Positions 35,524 through 44,345 of a stretch of DNA of 64,000 nucleotides are shown piece by piece. Source of the DNA: Acidobacteria bacterium SCN 69-37 (GTDB lineage: Bacteria; Acidobacteriota; Vicinamibacteria; Vicinamibacterales; SCN-69-37); assembly GCA_001724025.1 (NCBI GenBank), contig MEDJ01000012.1, forward strand, positions 1 to 64,000, read 5' to 3'. The notes beneath the pieces were generated by a model. The model saw only the letters and a program-made list of their open reading frames with translations. It did not search any database and was not told the DNA's origin. Position 1 is the stretch's first letter. Every line of letters starts with the position of its first letter. The translations under genes were made by a program, and so were the position numbers.

Positions 35524-37043
35524 CGACTCCAGCCCGCATCGCCATCGTCGATGATGATCCGGCCTTCTCGCAGTACCTGGCGGTGCTGCTGGGATCGCGC
35601 GGCTACGAAGTCGTCACCTACAGGAGTGGCGCGGATCTGCTCGGCGCACTCGAGGCCGATCGCGTGCCGGACGTCGTCCTGCTCGACGTCTTGATGCCCG
35701 GGATGGATGGGCTCGAGACACTGCGGATGGTCCGCGCGAACCAGCCGGCCCTGCAGGTCGTGATGCTCTCCGGCACCCAGGTACCCGCGACGATCGTCGA
35801 CGCCGTGCGCCTGGGCGCCGTCGACTACGTCGTCAAACCCGACGATCCCGAGGGGCTCGGCGAAGCCGCGCTCGAGGCCGCCATCCGCAACGCCGTCGAA
35901 AAGCAGACGTTGACGAGCGAGGTCGCACGCCTGCGCGCGCAGGTCGTCGACGATCCCGAGGGTGCGCAGCCCTGCTGGGGATCGGGCGCGGAGATGCGCC
36001 GCGTGCTGACGATGGTCGAGCGCGTGGCCGATTCGGACGTGACCGTGCTGATCACCGGGGAAAGCGGCGTGGGCAAGGAGGTCATTGCGCACGAACTGCA
36101 CCGCCGCTCGCCCCGGCGGACCCGCCCGTTCGTCAAGGTCAACTGCGCGGCCCTGCCGGCCGAGCTGCTCGAGAGCGAGCTGTTCGGCCACGAGCGCGGT
36201 GCGTTCACCGGCGCGCAGGCCTCGCGCGTGGGCAAGTTCGAGTTCGCGCACGGCGGCACGATCATGCTCGACGAGATCGGCGAGATGCCGCTCGCGCTGC
36301 AGGCCAAGCTGCTGCACGTGCTGCAGGATCGGCACTTCACGCGGCTCGGCAGCAACAGGCCCGTCGATACCGACGTCCGGGTCGTGGCCGCCACCAATCG
36401 CGATCTCGAACTGATGATCCGCGCGGGCCAGTTCCGCGAGGATCTGTATTACCGGCTGCAGGTCATCGAGCTGCGCGTCCCGTCGCTGCGGGAGCGCCGC
36501 GACGAGATCATCCCGCTCGCCGAATTCTTCCTGCTGCGCTACACGGCACGCTACGGACGCCCGGCCGTGCGCCCGTCGGCGCGGCTGCGCGATGCGTTCC
36601 TCACCCACAGCTGGCCCGGCAACGTGCGGGAACTCGAGAACGTCATCAAGCGGTTCGTGATTCTCCAGGACGAGAGCCTGGTGCTGGCCGAACTCGAGCG
36701 GCAGCGACCGATCGACGTGGCGCCGCCGATGGCCACGCCCGCGCCGGCACCGCTCGCCCCTGTCGCGACAGCACCGCCCGTCGTCGTGGCGTCTCCGCCC
36801 CCGGTCGTGTCCGCGCCCCCGTCGGCACCGGTCCCGGATTTCCACGACGAGGCCAGCGGCGGTCCGGCACGCCTGCCGGACCTGGCCAGACGCGCGGCGC
36901 TCAGTGCCGAGCGCGACGCCATCCAGCAGGCGCTCGACCACTTCCGCTGGAACCGCCGCAAGGCCGCGCAGCAGCTCGGCGTGAGCTACAAAACGCTGCT
37001 GAACAAGATGAAGGAGTGCGGGATCAGCGCGCCGAACGAGTGA
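35520..37043 (+). CDS. Sigma-54-dependent response regulator (NtrC family)
   Basis: A 507-residue regulator: receiver domain (about 5-120, Asp in VVLLDVLMPGMDG), AAA+ domain with Walker A GESGVGKE, the sigma-54-contacting GAFTGA, DEIGEMPLALQAKL, then a Pro/Ala-rich linker (about 395-450) and a C-terminal Fis-type helix-turn-helix (RRKAAQQLGVSYKTLLNKM). GTG 35520 overlaps the kinase stop as GTGA. Its 3' end overlaps cmk by 20 bases, tail to tail. It is a likely activator of the nearby sigma-54-type promoters. Confidence 0.92.
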   Translation: MTTPARIAIVDDDPAFSQYLAVLLGSRGYEVVTYRSGADLLGALEADRVPDVVLLDVLMPGMDGLETLRMVRANQPALQVVMLSGTQVPATIVDAVRLGAVDYVVKPDDPEGLGEAALEAAIRNAVEKQTLTSEVARLRAQVVDDPEGAQPCWGSGAEMRRVLTMVERVADSDVTVLITGESGVGKEVIAHELHRRSPRRTRPFVKVNCAALPAELLESELFGHERGAFTGAQASRVGKFEFAHGGTIMLDEIGEMPLALQAKLLHVLQDRHFTRLGSNRPVDTDVRVVAATNRDLELMIRAGQFREDLYYRLQVIELRVPSLRERRDEIIPLAEFFLLRYTARYGRPAVRPSARLRDAFLTHSWPGNVRELENVIKRFVILQDESLVLAELERQRPIDVAPPMATPAPAPLAPVATAPPVVVASPPPVVSAPPSAPVPDFHDEASGGPARLPDLARRAALSAERDAIQQALDHFRWNRRKAAQQLGVSYKTLLNKMKECGISAPNE

Positions 37044-37716
37044 GCGCCGCCTCGACGGCCGCCATCACGCGCGCGACGACGGCGGGCACGGCCAGGTCGG
37101 TCGTATCGATATACAAGGCATCGGACGCGAGCGTCAGAGGCGAGGCCGCGCGCGTGCGATCCGCGCGATCGCGCTCTTCGAGCGCACGCGCCACCTGCGT
37201 CACGCCGCCCGACGCCCGGCCGGCCGCGTGGCCCGTATCGGTGGCCCGGCGCCTGGCACGCTCGCTCGCCGAGGCGTCGAGGTAGATCTTCACATCGGCC
37301 CCGGGAAACACGACGGTGCCGATATCGCGGCCTTCCATGACCACGCCGCCGTGACGCCCGTATCCGCGCTGGCGCTCGACGAGCACCTCGCGCACCGGGG
37401 CATGCTGCGCCACGACCGCGGCGGCCCTGTCGATCTCGGGCGTCCTGATCGCCGCGGTGACGTCGTGCCCCTCGAGCGTCACGCTGCCCGCGTCGAACGC
37501 GAAGGTGGCGGCGCCGGCCAGCGACGCCACCGCCCCGGCGTCGGCCAGGTCCGTGCCGCGCTGGAGGGCGAGCCAGGCCACGGCACGATACATGGCGCCG
37601 GTATCGACATGCCGATAGGCCAGGCGTTCGGCGACGACCCGCGACACGGTACCTTTTCCCGCGCCGGAGGGGCCGTCGATGGCAATGACGAGAGCCGGCG
37701 ACGAATGCACGTCCAC
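37024..37716 (-). CDS. cmk: Cytidylate kinase
   Basis: Phosphorylates CMP and dCMP. The 230-residue protein has the P-loop AIDGPSGAGKGT, YRHVDTGAMYRAVAW, MEGRDIGTVVFP and the RATDTGH and ERDRADRTRAASPL segments of the family. The start is GTG 37716 or GTG 37710; longer frames run into the divergent gene. It is not next to rpsA here, unlike in many genomes. Confidence 0.92.
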   Translation of the reverse strand: MDVHSSPALVIAIDGPSGAGKGTVSRVVAERLAYRHVDTGAMYRAVAWLALQRGTDLADAGAVASLAGAATFAFDAGSVTLEGHDVTAAIRTPEIDRAAAVVAQHAPVREVLVERQRGYGRHGGVVMEGRDIGTVVFPGADVKIYLDASASERARRRATDTGHAAGRASGGVTQVARALEERDRADRTRAASPLTLASDALYIDTTDLAVPAVVARVMAAVEAALTRSAR

Positions 37717-37730
37717 TATTATTCCCGGGA

Positions 37731-38900
37731 ATGCGAGTTGCCGGAAGGACACTCATCGCCATCCTGGCAGGCCTGATCGTCGCGACGGGCGTGACAGCCG
37801 TCCCGTATGTCCGGACCGCCGCGTTCCTGCTCGATCTGGCCGGCGTCGACGGCGGCGTGCGCCGGTGGATTCCGATCGCGCCCGTGCCCGTCGACCAGCG
37901 CGACGTGGACGTGCCCACGCGCGACGGCGCCGTGCCGGTGCGCATCTATGAACCGCAGACGGACCCGGTCCCCACCGTGGTCGTGTTCCCCGGCGTGCAC
38001 GGCGGCGGCGTCGACGCGCCGCGCCTCGTGCGCCTCTGCGGCCGGTTGGCGTCGAGCGGCCTGCGCGTGGCGTGCGCCCCGCTGCCCGACCTGCGGCAGT
38101 TCGTGATCACGGCGCGGTCGACCGACATGATCGAGGACATCACGGGCTGGGTCAGCCGGCAGCCCGACCTCGCACCCTCGTCGCGCGTCACGCTGGTGGG
38201 AGTCAGTTTCGCGGGCGGACTCGCCGTCGTGGCGGCAGGGCGCGACACATTGCAGGATCGACTCGCCGCGGTCGTGGCGATCGGCGGCCAGCACGATCTG
38301 CACGAGACGCTGCGGTTCCTCACCACCGGCGTGCGATCGGATGGCGTGCAGCGGACGCCGCACGACTATCCGCTGGCCATCGTGGCGCTGACGGTGGCGC
38401 CGCGGCTCGTGCCTGCCGACCAGCTGGCCGACACCGAGGCGCGCATCCGCGCTTTTCTCGACGCCTCACTCGACGACGGCAACGGCTTCGCGCACGGCAT
38501 CCCGATCATCGAACGGCTGCGGGCCGAGGTGCCGTCCCGCCCCGAACCCTCCCGCACGCTGCTGCGCGCCATCGTCGATCGCGACGTGGTCACGACGGGT
38601 CGGCTCGTGGCGCCGTTCATCGGCACGCTTGCCGACGATCCCGGCCTGTCGCCGTCGCGATCGCCGCTGCCGACAGCGCCGGTGTTCCTGCTCCACGGCG
38701 AGGACGACACGGTGATCCCCTCGACAGAAACGCCCAGGCTCGCGGCCGACTTCGCCGCACGCAGCCCGGCCCGCGTCGAGATCCTGCTGACGCCGCTGCT
38801 GACCCACGCGCATTTCGTCGCGCAGGCGCCGCCCGCCGACATCTGGGCGCTGATCCGCTTCTGGCGGGACGTGCGCCAAGCCGCAGACACCGGTCGCTGA
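37731..38900 (+). CDS. Alpha/beta hydrolase, membrane-anchored or exported
   Basis: A 389-residue protein with an N-terminal hydrophobic segment (TLIAILAGLIVATGVTAV). The hydrolase fold follows: VVVFPGVHGGG, the nucleophile elbow GVSFAGG with Ser, FLLHGEDDTVIPSTET with Asp, and a late His in THAHF. This is the dienelactone-hydrolase-like arrangement. Substrate unknown. The ATG is 14 bases from the cmk start on the other strand. Confidence 0.8.
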   Translation: MRVAGRTLIAILAGLIVATGVTAVPYVRTAAFLLDLAGVDGGVRRWIPIAPVPVDQRDVDVPTRDGAVPVRIYEPQTDPVPTVVVFPGVHGGGVDAPRLVRLCGRLASSGLRVACAPLPDLRQFVITARSTDMIEDITGWVSRQPDLAPSSRVTLVGVSFAGGLAVVAAGRDTLQDRLAAVVAIGGQHDLHETLRFLTTGVRSDGVQRTPHDYPLAIVALTVAPRLVPADQLADTEARIRAFLDASLDDGNGFAHGIPIIERLRAEVPSRPEPSRTLLRAIVDRDVVTTGRLVAPFIGTLADDPGLSPSRSPLPTAPVFLLHGEDDTVIPSTETPRLAADFAARSPARVEILLTPLLTHAHFVAQAPPADIWALIRFWRDVRQAADTGR

Positions 38901-38907
38901 TCCAGTG

Positions 38908-39168
38908 TCAGGCGGCGCCGCCGGGCGGCCACGTGCGCGCCCCCAGGGCCGCGCGCGGCCGCTCGCGCTCGAACCGGGCCCAGGCCTCCTTCAGGCTCTG
39001 CCACAGTCGCTTCGCTTCCTCGGCGTCGATGGTGAGCCGATCGATCGTCCGTCCGATCTCGAGACGACGACGGGCGCCGTCATCGGTGCCATAGAGGTAC
39101 GCCACGGCCGCGCCCGCCACCGCACCGGCCAACGCGCCGCCGAGACAGATCCGTTCCTTGTGCGTCAT
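38908..39168 (-). CDS. Small YtxH-like membrane protein
   Basis: An 86-residue protein: MTHKERICLGG, one glycine/alanine-rich helix (ALAGAVAGAAVAYLYG), then a charged helix with EEAKRLWQSLKEAW and a short tail. It resembles the YtxH gene at 33648-33974 in layout. GGGGGAGG upstream of the ATG is a good ribosome site. No sigma-54 match was found upstream. Confidence 0.7.
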   Translation of the reverse strand: MTHKERICLGGALAGAVAGAAVAYLYGTDDGARRRLEIGRTIDRLTIDAEEAKRLWQSLKEAWARFERERPRAALGARTWPPGGAA

Positions 39169-39272
39169 GAAGCCTCCCCCTGTTCACCTTATCGGATCTC
39201 GAGCGGATCGCGACCTGCCCGCACGGACGACGCGAGGCGACGCCGGCCGCGAGGCGACAGCGTCGAGGCGGA

Positions 39273-40088
39273 TCAGCGAGGTGGGCGCCCGGGACGGCGC
39301 GGCTGGCGTGACGGACGTGACGCGGCCGGCCGTTCGCGCGTCGATCGCGGCACGGACGTTCCGGTGAGCGCCTTGATCTCGGCCGGCGTCAGATCGCGGA
39401 TCGCGCCAGGCCGCAGGTGCCGATCGGTCACGCCGCCAATCCGGGTGCGCCGCAGGCGCTCGACCGGGTGCGCGATGGACCGGCACATCTCGCGCACCTG
39501 CCGGTTCCGCCCCTCGCGCAGGGTCAGTTCGATCATGGCGTTCGCGCCCTCGCGGCCCTCGAGCACGCGCACCAGCCGCACGTCGGCCGGCAGCGTCCGA
39601 CGCCCCTCGATCACGACGCCGCGACGGAGCCGCTCGAGCGATCGATCGTCGGGCACCCCGAGCACGAGCGCCTCGTAGGTGCGTTCGAGCTCGTACCGCG
39701 GATGGGTCACGCGCTCGGCGAACGTCCCGTCGTTGGTGAGCAGGATCAGCCCCTCGGAGTCGTAGTCGAGCCGACCGACCGGATAGAAGTACCCGCGCAC
39801 CCCGGCCGCCGCCAGCAGATCGATGACCGTGCGGCGCTGATGTGGATCAGACCGCGTGCTCATCACGCCGCGCGGCTTGTTCATCAGCAGATAGCGACGC
39901 GGGGTGTCGGTCTTGATGCGCCGGCCGTCGACGCGGATGTCGTCCGCGTCGGGATCGGCCTTTTCACCGAGCTCCTGCACGACGCGGCCGTTGATCGACA
40001 CGCGCCCCTGCGCGATGAGTTCGTCGGCCAGGCGACGCGACGCGACACCGGCCTGGGACAGCAGCTTGTTGAGGCGGATGACAGACAT
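39273..40088 (-). CDS. rluB: 23S rRNA pseudouridine synthase, RluB type
   Basis: Makes pseudouridine in 23S rRNA. The 271-residue protein has an S4 RNA-binding domain at the N-terminus (RLNKLLSQAGVASRRLADELI), then NKPRG, the catalytic Asp in GRLDYDSEGLILLTNDG, and RNRQVREMC. A basic Arg/Pro-rich tail ends the protein. The ATG is directly preceded by a 38-base pyrimidine-rich repeat with no Shine-Dalgarno sequence. Confidence 0.92.
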   Translation of the reverse strand: MSVIRLNKLLSQAGVASRRLADELIAQGRVSINGRVVQELGEKADPDADDIRVDGRRIKTDTPRRYLLMNKPRGVMSTRSDPHQRRTVIDLLAAAGVRGYFYPVGRLDYDSEGLILLTNDGTFAERVTHPRYELERTYEALVLGVPDDRSLERLRRGVVIEGRRTLPADVRLVRVLEGREGANAMIELTLREGRNRQVREMCRSIAHPVERLRRTRIGGVTDRHLRPGAIRDLTPAEIKALTGTSVPRSTRERPAASRPSRQPRRPGRPPR

Positions 40089-40126
40089 GAAGGCTGGGAG
40101 GCTGCAGGCTGGGAGGAGGCGGGAAG
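40089..40126 (-). repeat. Pyrimidine-rich repeat abutting the rluB start
   Basis: On the minus strand this is CTTCCCGCCTCCTCCCAGCC followed by two further Cys-rich-looking CCT/CCC units, ending exactly at the rluB ATG. A very similar stretch abuts the tdk ATG (45872-45910). About 33 of 38 aligned bases agree by eye. Confidence 0.75.
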
Positions 40127-40194
40127 ACTCTGGGAAGAAGGCTACAAGACGACGAGGCGACGGGCTCCGCTCGCGAGCGCGCGAGCGCCCGGCC

Positions 40195-40216
40195 CCCCGG
40201 GGCTTCAGCCCCGGGG
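40195..40216. repeat. Palindromic repeat, GGAGCCC family
   Basis: Perfect arms CCCCGGGGCT/AGCCCCGGGG around TC, in the gap between scpB and rluB. It ends 9 bases before the scpB stop, so it may be its terminator. Confidence 0.7.
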
Positions 40217-40225
40217 GACAGGAGA

Positions 40226-40900
40226 CTAATGCACGACCTCGCCACTGCCCTCACCGTCGGCCTCCCCACCGTCCCCGCTGGCGCCATCGAACGGCAGCGC
40301 GGTCTGCGGCGCCGGCTCGGACACGGACGAGGGGAGATCGAAGCCGAGCAGCTCGGACATGTCCTCGACCTTCGGCAGATCCGAGAGATCGTTCAGGCCG
40401 AACCGCTCGAGGAACTCGCGCGTCGTGCCATACAGGAACGGCCGCCCCACCACCTGCTTGCGGCCCACGATCTTGATCAGCTTCCGTTCCATCAGCGTGC
40501 CGACGACGCCGGCGGCATTGACGCCGCGGATCTCGGTGATTTCCGGGGCGGTGATCGGCTGTTTGTACGCGATGACGGCCAGCGTCTCGAGCGCCGACAC
40601 CGACAGCTTCTTCGTCGTGTGCTCGTGGAAGAGGCGCCGCACCCACTCGTGCAGTTCCGGCCGCGTCACGATCTGGAAGCCGCCCGCCACCTCGACGAGC
40701 TGGAGGCCGCCGGGGCGCTGGTAGTCGGTCCTGAGCGCTTCGACGACCGCGGCCACGATCTCCGTTGTCTCCGGCTCGAGCAGCTTCGCCAGCGCGCGGA
40801 TGGAAATCGGCTCGGGCGACGCGAAGATCAGGGCCTCGACGATCGCCTTCAGATCGCTGAGATCGCGCTCGTCTGTCGATGCCACTGCCTCGTCGCTCAC
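40226..40900 (-). CDS. scpB: Segregation and condensation protein B
   Basis: Binds ScpA in the SMC condensin complex that compacts and segregates the chromosome. The 224-residue protein has two winged-helix units: IVEALIFASPEPISIRALAKLL, then LSVSALETLAVIAYKQPITAPEITEIRGVNAAGVVGTLMERKLI and the VGRPFLYGTTREFLERFGL end. GTG 40900 overlaps the scpA stop as GTGA. Confidence 0.93.
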   Translation of the reverse strand: MSDEAVASTDERDLSDLKAIVEALIFASPEPISIRALAKLLEPETTEIVAAVVEALRTDYQRPGGLQLVEVAGGFQIVTRPELHEWVRRLFHEHTTKKLSVSALETLAVIAYKQPITAPEITEIRGVNAAGVVGTLMERKLIKIVGRKQVVGRPFLYGTTREFLERFGLNDLSDLPKVEDMSELLGFDLPSSVSEPAPQTALPFDGASGDGGEADGEGSGEVVH

Positions 40901-41718
40901 TGCCCGTCCTCTCCCGTTCCGGCGCCGGCCGCGGCGGCGCCGGCAAATGGCGCGCCTGTCGGCCGATCGCGGCGATAGACCCGGATCGCCCCGCCCTGTG
41001 CCTGCTGGAAGACCCGGATCCGCTTGAGGCGGATCATCTCCAGTACCGCCAGGAAGGTCACGATCATACCCGCACGCGTATTGACGTCGGCAAAGAGCTC
41101 CTCGAAGCCGCAGGCCTCCTGCTCGGTCAGCAGCGCCTCGAGCTGGGCGATGCGGTCCTCGATGGAGATCTGCTCGGGCGGCAGCAGCACGCGCGGACGC
41201 CTGCGCGCCCGATCGAGCACCTGCTTGAACGCCGTCATCAGGCTGAAGAGATCGACCTCGAGCTCGGGCTCCGGCGCCTCGCCCACGAGGCTGGCCACGC
41301 GCTCGTCGGGCCGGGCCCACTGCGCGCTCCGCTGGATTTCCTTCTCGTGCAGCAGCTCGGCCGCGGCCTTGAACCGCTGGTGTTCGAGCAGCCGGCGCAC
41401 GAGGGCTTCGCGCGGATCCTCCTCGGGCTCGTCCTGCTTCGGGTCCGGGCGCGGCAGCAGCGTCTTCGACTTGATGTGGATCAGCGTGGCCGCCATCACG
41501 AGGAACTCGCCCGCCAGGTCGAGGTCCATCTCCGTCATCAGGTCGAGGTACTCGAGGTACTGCTGCGTGATGAGGGCGATCGGGATGTCGTAGATGTCGA
41601 CTTCGTGCTTCCGGATCAGGTGCAGGAGCAGATCGAGCGGTCCCTCGAAATTCTGCAACCGGACGGGATAGTCCCCGAGGATCGACTCGAAGCCGAGCTG
41701 CTGGTACGGGTCGGTCAT
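40897..41718 (-). CDS. scpA: Segregation and condensation protein A
   Basis: Kleisin subunit bridging the SMC heads. The 273-residue protein starts with the classic YPVRLQNFEGPLDLLLHLIRKHEVDIYDIPIALIT, continues with LAGEFLVMAATLIHIKSKTLLP, an acidic middle and a C-terminal winged helix (VTFLAVLEMIRLKRIRVFQ). It is directly coupled to scpB. Confidence 0.95.
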   Translation of the reverse strand: MTDPYQQLGFESILGDYPVRLQNFEGPLDLLLHLIRKHEVDIYDIPIALITQQYLEYLDLMTEMDLDLAGEFLVMAATLIHIKSKTLLPRPDPKQDEPEEDPREALVRRLLEHQRFKAAAELLHEKEIQRSAQWARPDERVASLVGEAPEPELEVDLFSLMTAFKQVLDRARRRPRVLLPPEQISIEDRIAQLEALLTEQEACGFEELFADVNTRAGMIVTFLAVLEMIRLKRIRVFQQAQGGAIRVYRRDRPTGAPFAGAAAAGAGTGEDGQ

Positions 41719-41781
41719 GCGGGCCTCAGTATCGCAGCTTCCCCGCGCCCTGCGCGCCAGCCGCCGGGATTCGCGGATCGC

Positions 41782-42417
41782 TCATGCCAGGAGCCTCGTC
41801 ACGATGGCGCTGATCGGCCGGTAGAGCACGCTGAGCACGCCGCTGAACATCAGCGCGTACAGGATGAGGATGCCGAACGGCCTGATGCGGTCGATCAGCC
41901 GCGCCACGCCTTCCGGGACCAGCCCGGCCAGGACGTTGCCACCATCGAGCGGCGGTACCGGCAGCATGTTGAAGACCGCCAGGAACAGGTTCAGCTGGAT
42001 GAACTGGGCGACGAGCAGCACCGACAGCGACAACGGCGCAAACGCCCCGGGGGCCTCGCCGATCCGGATCCCCTGCAGCACGACGGCGCCCGCGACGGCC
42101 AGCAGGACGTTGCTGACCGGGCCCGCCAGGGCCACGAGCGCGAAGTCGCGCCGCGGCGATCGCAGGTGTCCCCAATTGACCGGCACCGGCTTCGCCCACC
42201 CGATCAACGGAAACCCGGACACGATCGCGATCAGCGGGAACAGCACGGTCCCGATCCAGTCGATGTGCGCCAGCGGGTTGAGCGTCAGCCGGCCCAGCAG
42301 GCGCGCCGTCGGGTCACCGAGCCGATCGGCGGCCCACGCGTGCGCGGCCTCGTGTACCGACAGCGAGACGATCAGAATCACGAACAGGGGAACGACGACG
42401 CCGAGGATTCCTTCCAA
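41782..42417 (-). CDS. Site-2 protease family (M50) membrane metalloprotease
   Basis: A 211-residue polytopic membrane protein with the zinc motif HEAAH near residue 22 and the second motif NMLPVPPLDGG near 165, both in membrane helices. This is the short rhomboid-less M50 type common near scpA. It may cut membrane-bound regulators; its substrate is unknown. It lies between uvrC and scpA. Confidence 0.9.
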   Translation of the reverse strand: MEGILGVVVPLFVILIVSLSVHEAAHAWAADRLGDPTARLLGRLTLNPLAHIDWIGTVLFPLIAIVSGFPLIGWAKPVPVNWGHLRSPRRDFALVALAGPVSNVLLAVAGAVVLQGIRIGEAPGAFAPLSLSVLLVAQFIQLNLFLAVFNMLPVPPLDGGNVLAGLVPEGVARLIDRIRPFGILILYALMFSGVLSVLYRPISAIVTRLLA

Positions 42418-42459
42418 GCGGGGATTGACTGTAGCACGGGACGGAAACGACGCGGCCGT

Positions 42460-44337
42460 CTACCGCGCGTCGGCAAAATGCCGGATCACGGCTTCCGCCA
42501 CGCGCGCCCCCACCACGGCCTCCAGTTCCTCGCGGCTCGCGCGGCGGATGCCCGCGACCGATCCGAAGGTCGTCAGCAGCTGCTTCCGGCGTCGCGGCCC
42601 CACGCCGACGATGGCGTCGACGTCCGAGCGCAGGTCGCGCTTCCCGCGTGCCTGGCGATGGAAGGTCACGGCAAAGCGGTGCGCCTCGTCCCTGATGCGC
42701 TGCAGCAGCCGCAGCGCCGCGCCCTCGTGCGGCAGCGCGATCCCCTCGATCCGATCGCGCGTGAAGATCAGCTCCTCCTGCTTGGCCAGCCCGATGGCCA
42801 CCAGCCGCTCGAGCCCCAGTTCCGCCAGCGATGCATAGGCCGCACCGAGCTGGCCCTTGCCGCCGTCGATCACGATGAGATCGGGAAACGGCCCGCCCTG
42901 GTCGATCAGACGACGATACCGGCGCAGCACCACCTCGCGCATCGCGGCGAAGTCGTCGAGCAGCGGCGCGTCGGGGCCGGCCACGGTCATGTGCGTGCCG
43001 CGCACGCGGAACTTGCGATAGTCGCTGCGCCGCATCCGGCCGTCGACGGCCACGACCATCGAGGCCACGGTCTCGCGCCCCTGGAGCGTCGAGATGTCGA
43101 AGCACTCGATGCGCTTGGGCAGGCCGGGCAGCCCCAGCACGCCCCGCAGCGTGTCGAGCGCCTCGAACGCGGACGTTTCCCCATCGGAAAAGTGCGACTG
43201 GTAGGCGACCGTGGCATTGCGCATCGCCAGGTCGAGCAGGCTCCGCTTGTCGCCGCGGCGCGGGACCATCAGACGCACGCGCCGGCCGGCCACGCCCGAG
43301 AGCCAATCCTCGATGGCCTCGCGATCCTCGGCCTCGAGCTCGACGGGCAGATGGACCTCGGGCGGCGCAGGCCGTTCGCCATAGAACTCCTGAAGCGCGG
43401 TCGCGACCACGTCCCGCAGATCGGCATCGGCCCGTACCGCCGCGTCGGTCGCCGGTCCGCCCGCCCGCTCGCGCTCGTCGGCCAGCAGTTCCACGCGATC
43501 GACCACCCGACCGTGTCGCACCTGGAAGACGTGGACCACGGCGCCGGCCGGCCCGACCTTCGCGCCGAACGCGTCGCGGTCGCCCATCGACGGCGTCTCG
43601 ATCGTGTTCCGGCGGTCGCGCAGCGTCTCGATGGTCCGGATGGCATCGCGCAGGTGCGCGGCCTGCTCGTACCGCTCGTCGTCGGCGGCCGCCATCATTT
43701 CGGTGTGGAGGGTGTCGAGGAGTTCGTCCTGGCGGCCCTCGATCAGCAGCCGCGCCTGGTCGACGGCATGACCGTACGCCTCGAGCGAACAGATCGAGGC
43801 CACGCACGGCGCCAGGCAGCGCTTGATGTCGTACTCGAGGCACGGCCGGCCGCGGCGGCCGTCGATGACCTCGTTGCAGGACCGGATCCCGAACAGCCTG
43901 TGCGCCAGCGACATCGTCCGCCGGGCCACCGAGGCGGGCATGAACGGGCCGGCGTACACGTTCCCGTCGCGCTCGACCCGCCGGGCCACCAGCAGTCGCG
44001 GGGCCGGTTCGGTCGTCGTCAACTGCAGGTACGGATAGGTCTTGTCGTCGCGCAGGAGGATGTTGAACCGGGGGTTGCGCTGCTTGATCAGCCGGTTCTC
44101 GAGCGCCAGCGCCTCGACCACCGAGTCGGTGACGATGACCTCGAGGGCGACGGCGTCGCGCAGCAGCGCATCGATGCGGGGACTGGTCCCCCGGGCGGCC
44201 AGGTAGCTCCGGACCCTGTCGCGCAGGACCCGGGCCTTGCCGACGTAGAGCGTCTCGCCGGACGCCCCCAGATAGAGGTAGACCCCCGGCTGCTCGGGCA
44301 GCCGGGCCATCTGCCCCTTGAGATCCTCAATCGCCAT
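42460..44337 (-). CDS. uvrC: Excinuclease ABC subunit C
   Basis: Makes both incisions in nucleotide excision repair. The 625-residue protein has the N-terminal GIY-YIG domain (PGVYLYLGASGETLYVGKA), a UvrB-binding UVR motif (DDERYEQAAHLRDAI), a C-terminal RNase H-like domain (ECFDISTLQGRETVASMVV, VIDGGKGQL with catalytic Asp) and two helix-hairpin-helix motifs (IVGVGPRRRKQLLTTFGSVAGIRRA). The partner uvrA is in the window. Confidence 0.94.
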   Translation of the reverse strand: MAIEDLKGQMARLPEQPGVYLYLGASGETLYVGKARVLRDRVRSYLAARGTSPRIDALLRDAVALEVIVTDSVVEALALENRLIKQRNPRFNILLRDDKTYPYLQLTTTEPAPRLLVARRVERDGNVYAGPFMPASVARRTMSLAHRLFGIRSCNEVIDGRRGRPCLEYDIKRCLAPCVASICSLEAYGHAVDQARLLIEGRQDELLDTLHTEMMAAADDERYEQAAHLRDAIRTIETLRDRRNTIETPSMGDRDAFGAKVGPAGAVVHVFQVRHGRVVDRVELLADERERAGGPATDAAVRADADLRDVVATALQEFYGERPAPPEVHLPVELEAEDREAIEDWLSGVAGRRVRLMVPRRGDKRSLLDLAMRNATVAYQSHFSDGETSAFEALDTLRGVLGLPGLPKRIECFDISTLQGRETVASMVVAVDGRMRRSDYRKFRVRGTHMTVAGPDAPLLDDFAAMREVVLRRYRRLIDQGGPFPDLIVIDGGKGQLGAAYASLAELGLERLVAIGLAKQEELIFTRDRIEGIALPHEGAALRLLQRIRDEAHRFAVTFHRQARGKRDLRSDVDAIVGVGPRRRKQLLTTFGSVAGIRRASREELEAVVGARVAEAVIRHFADAR

Positions 44338-44345
44338 AGGCTACG

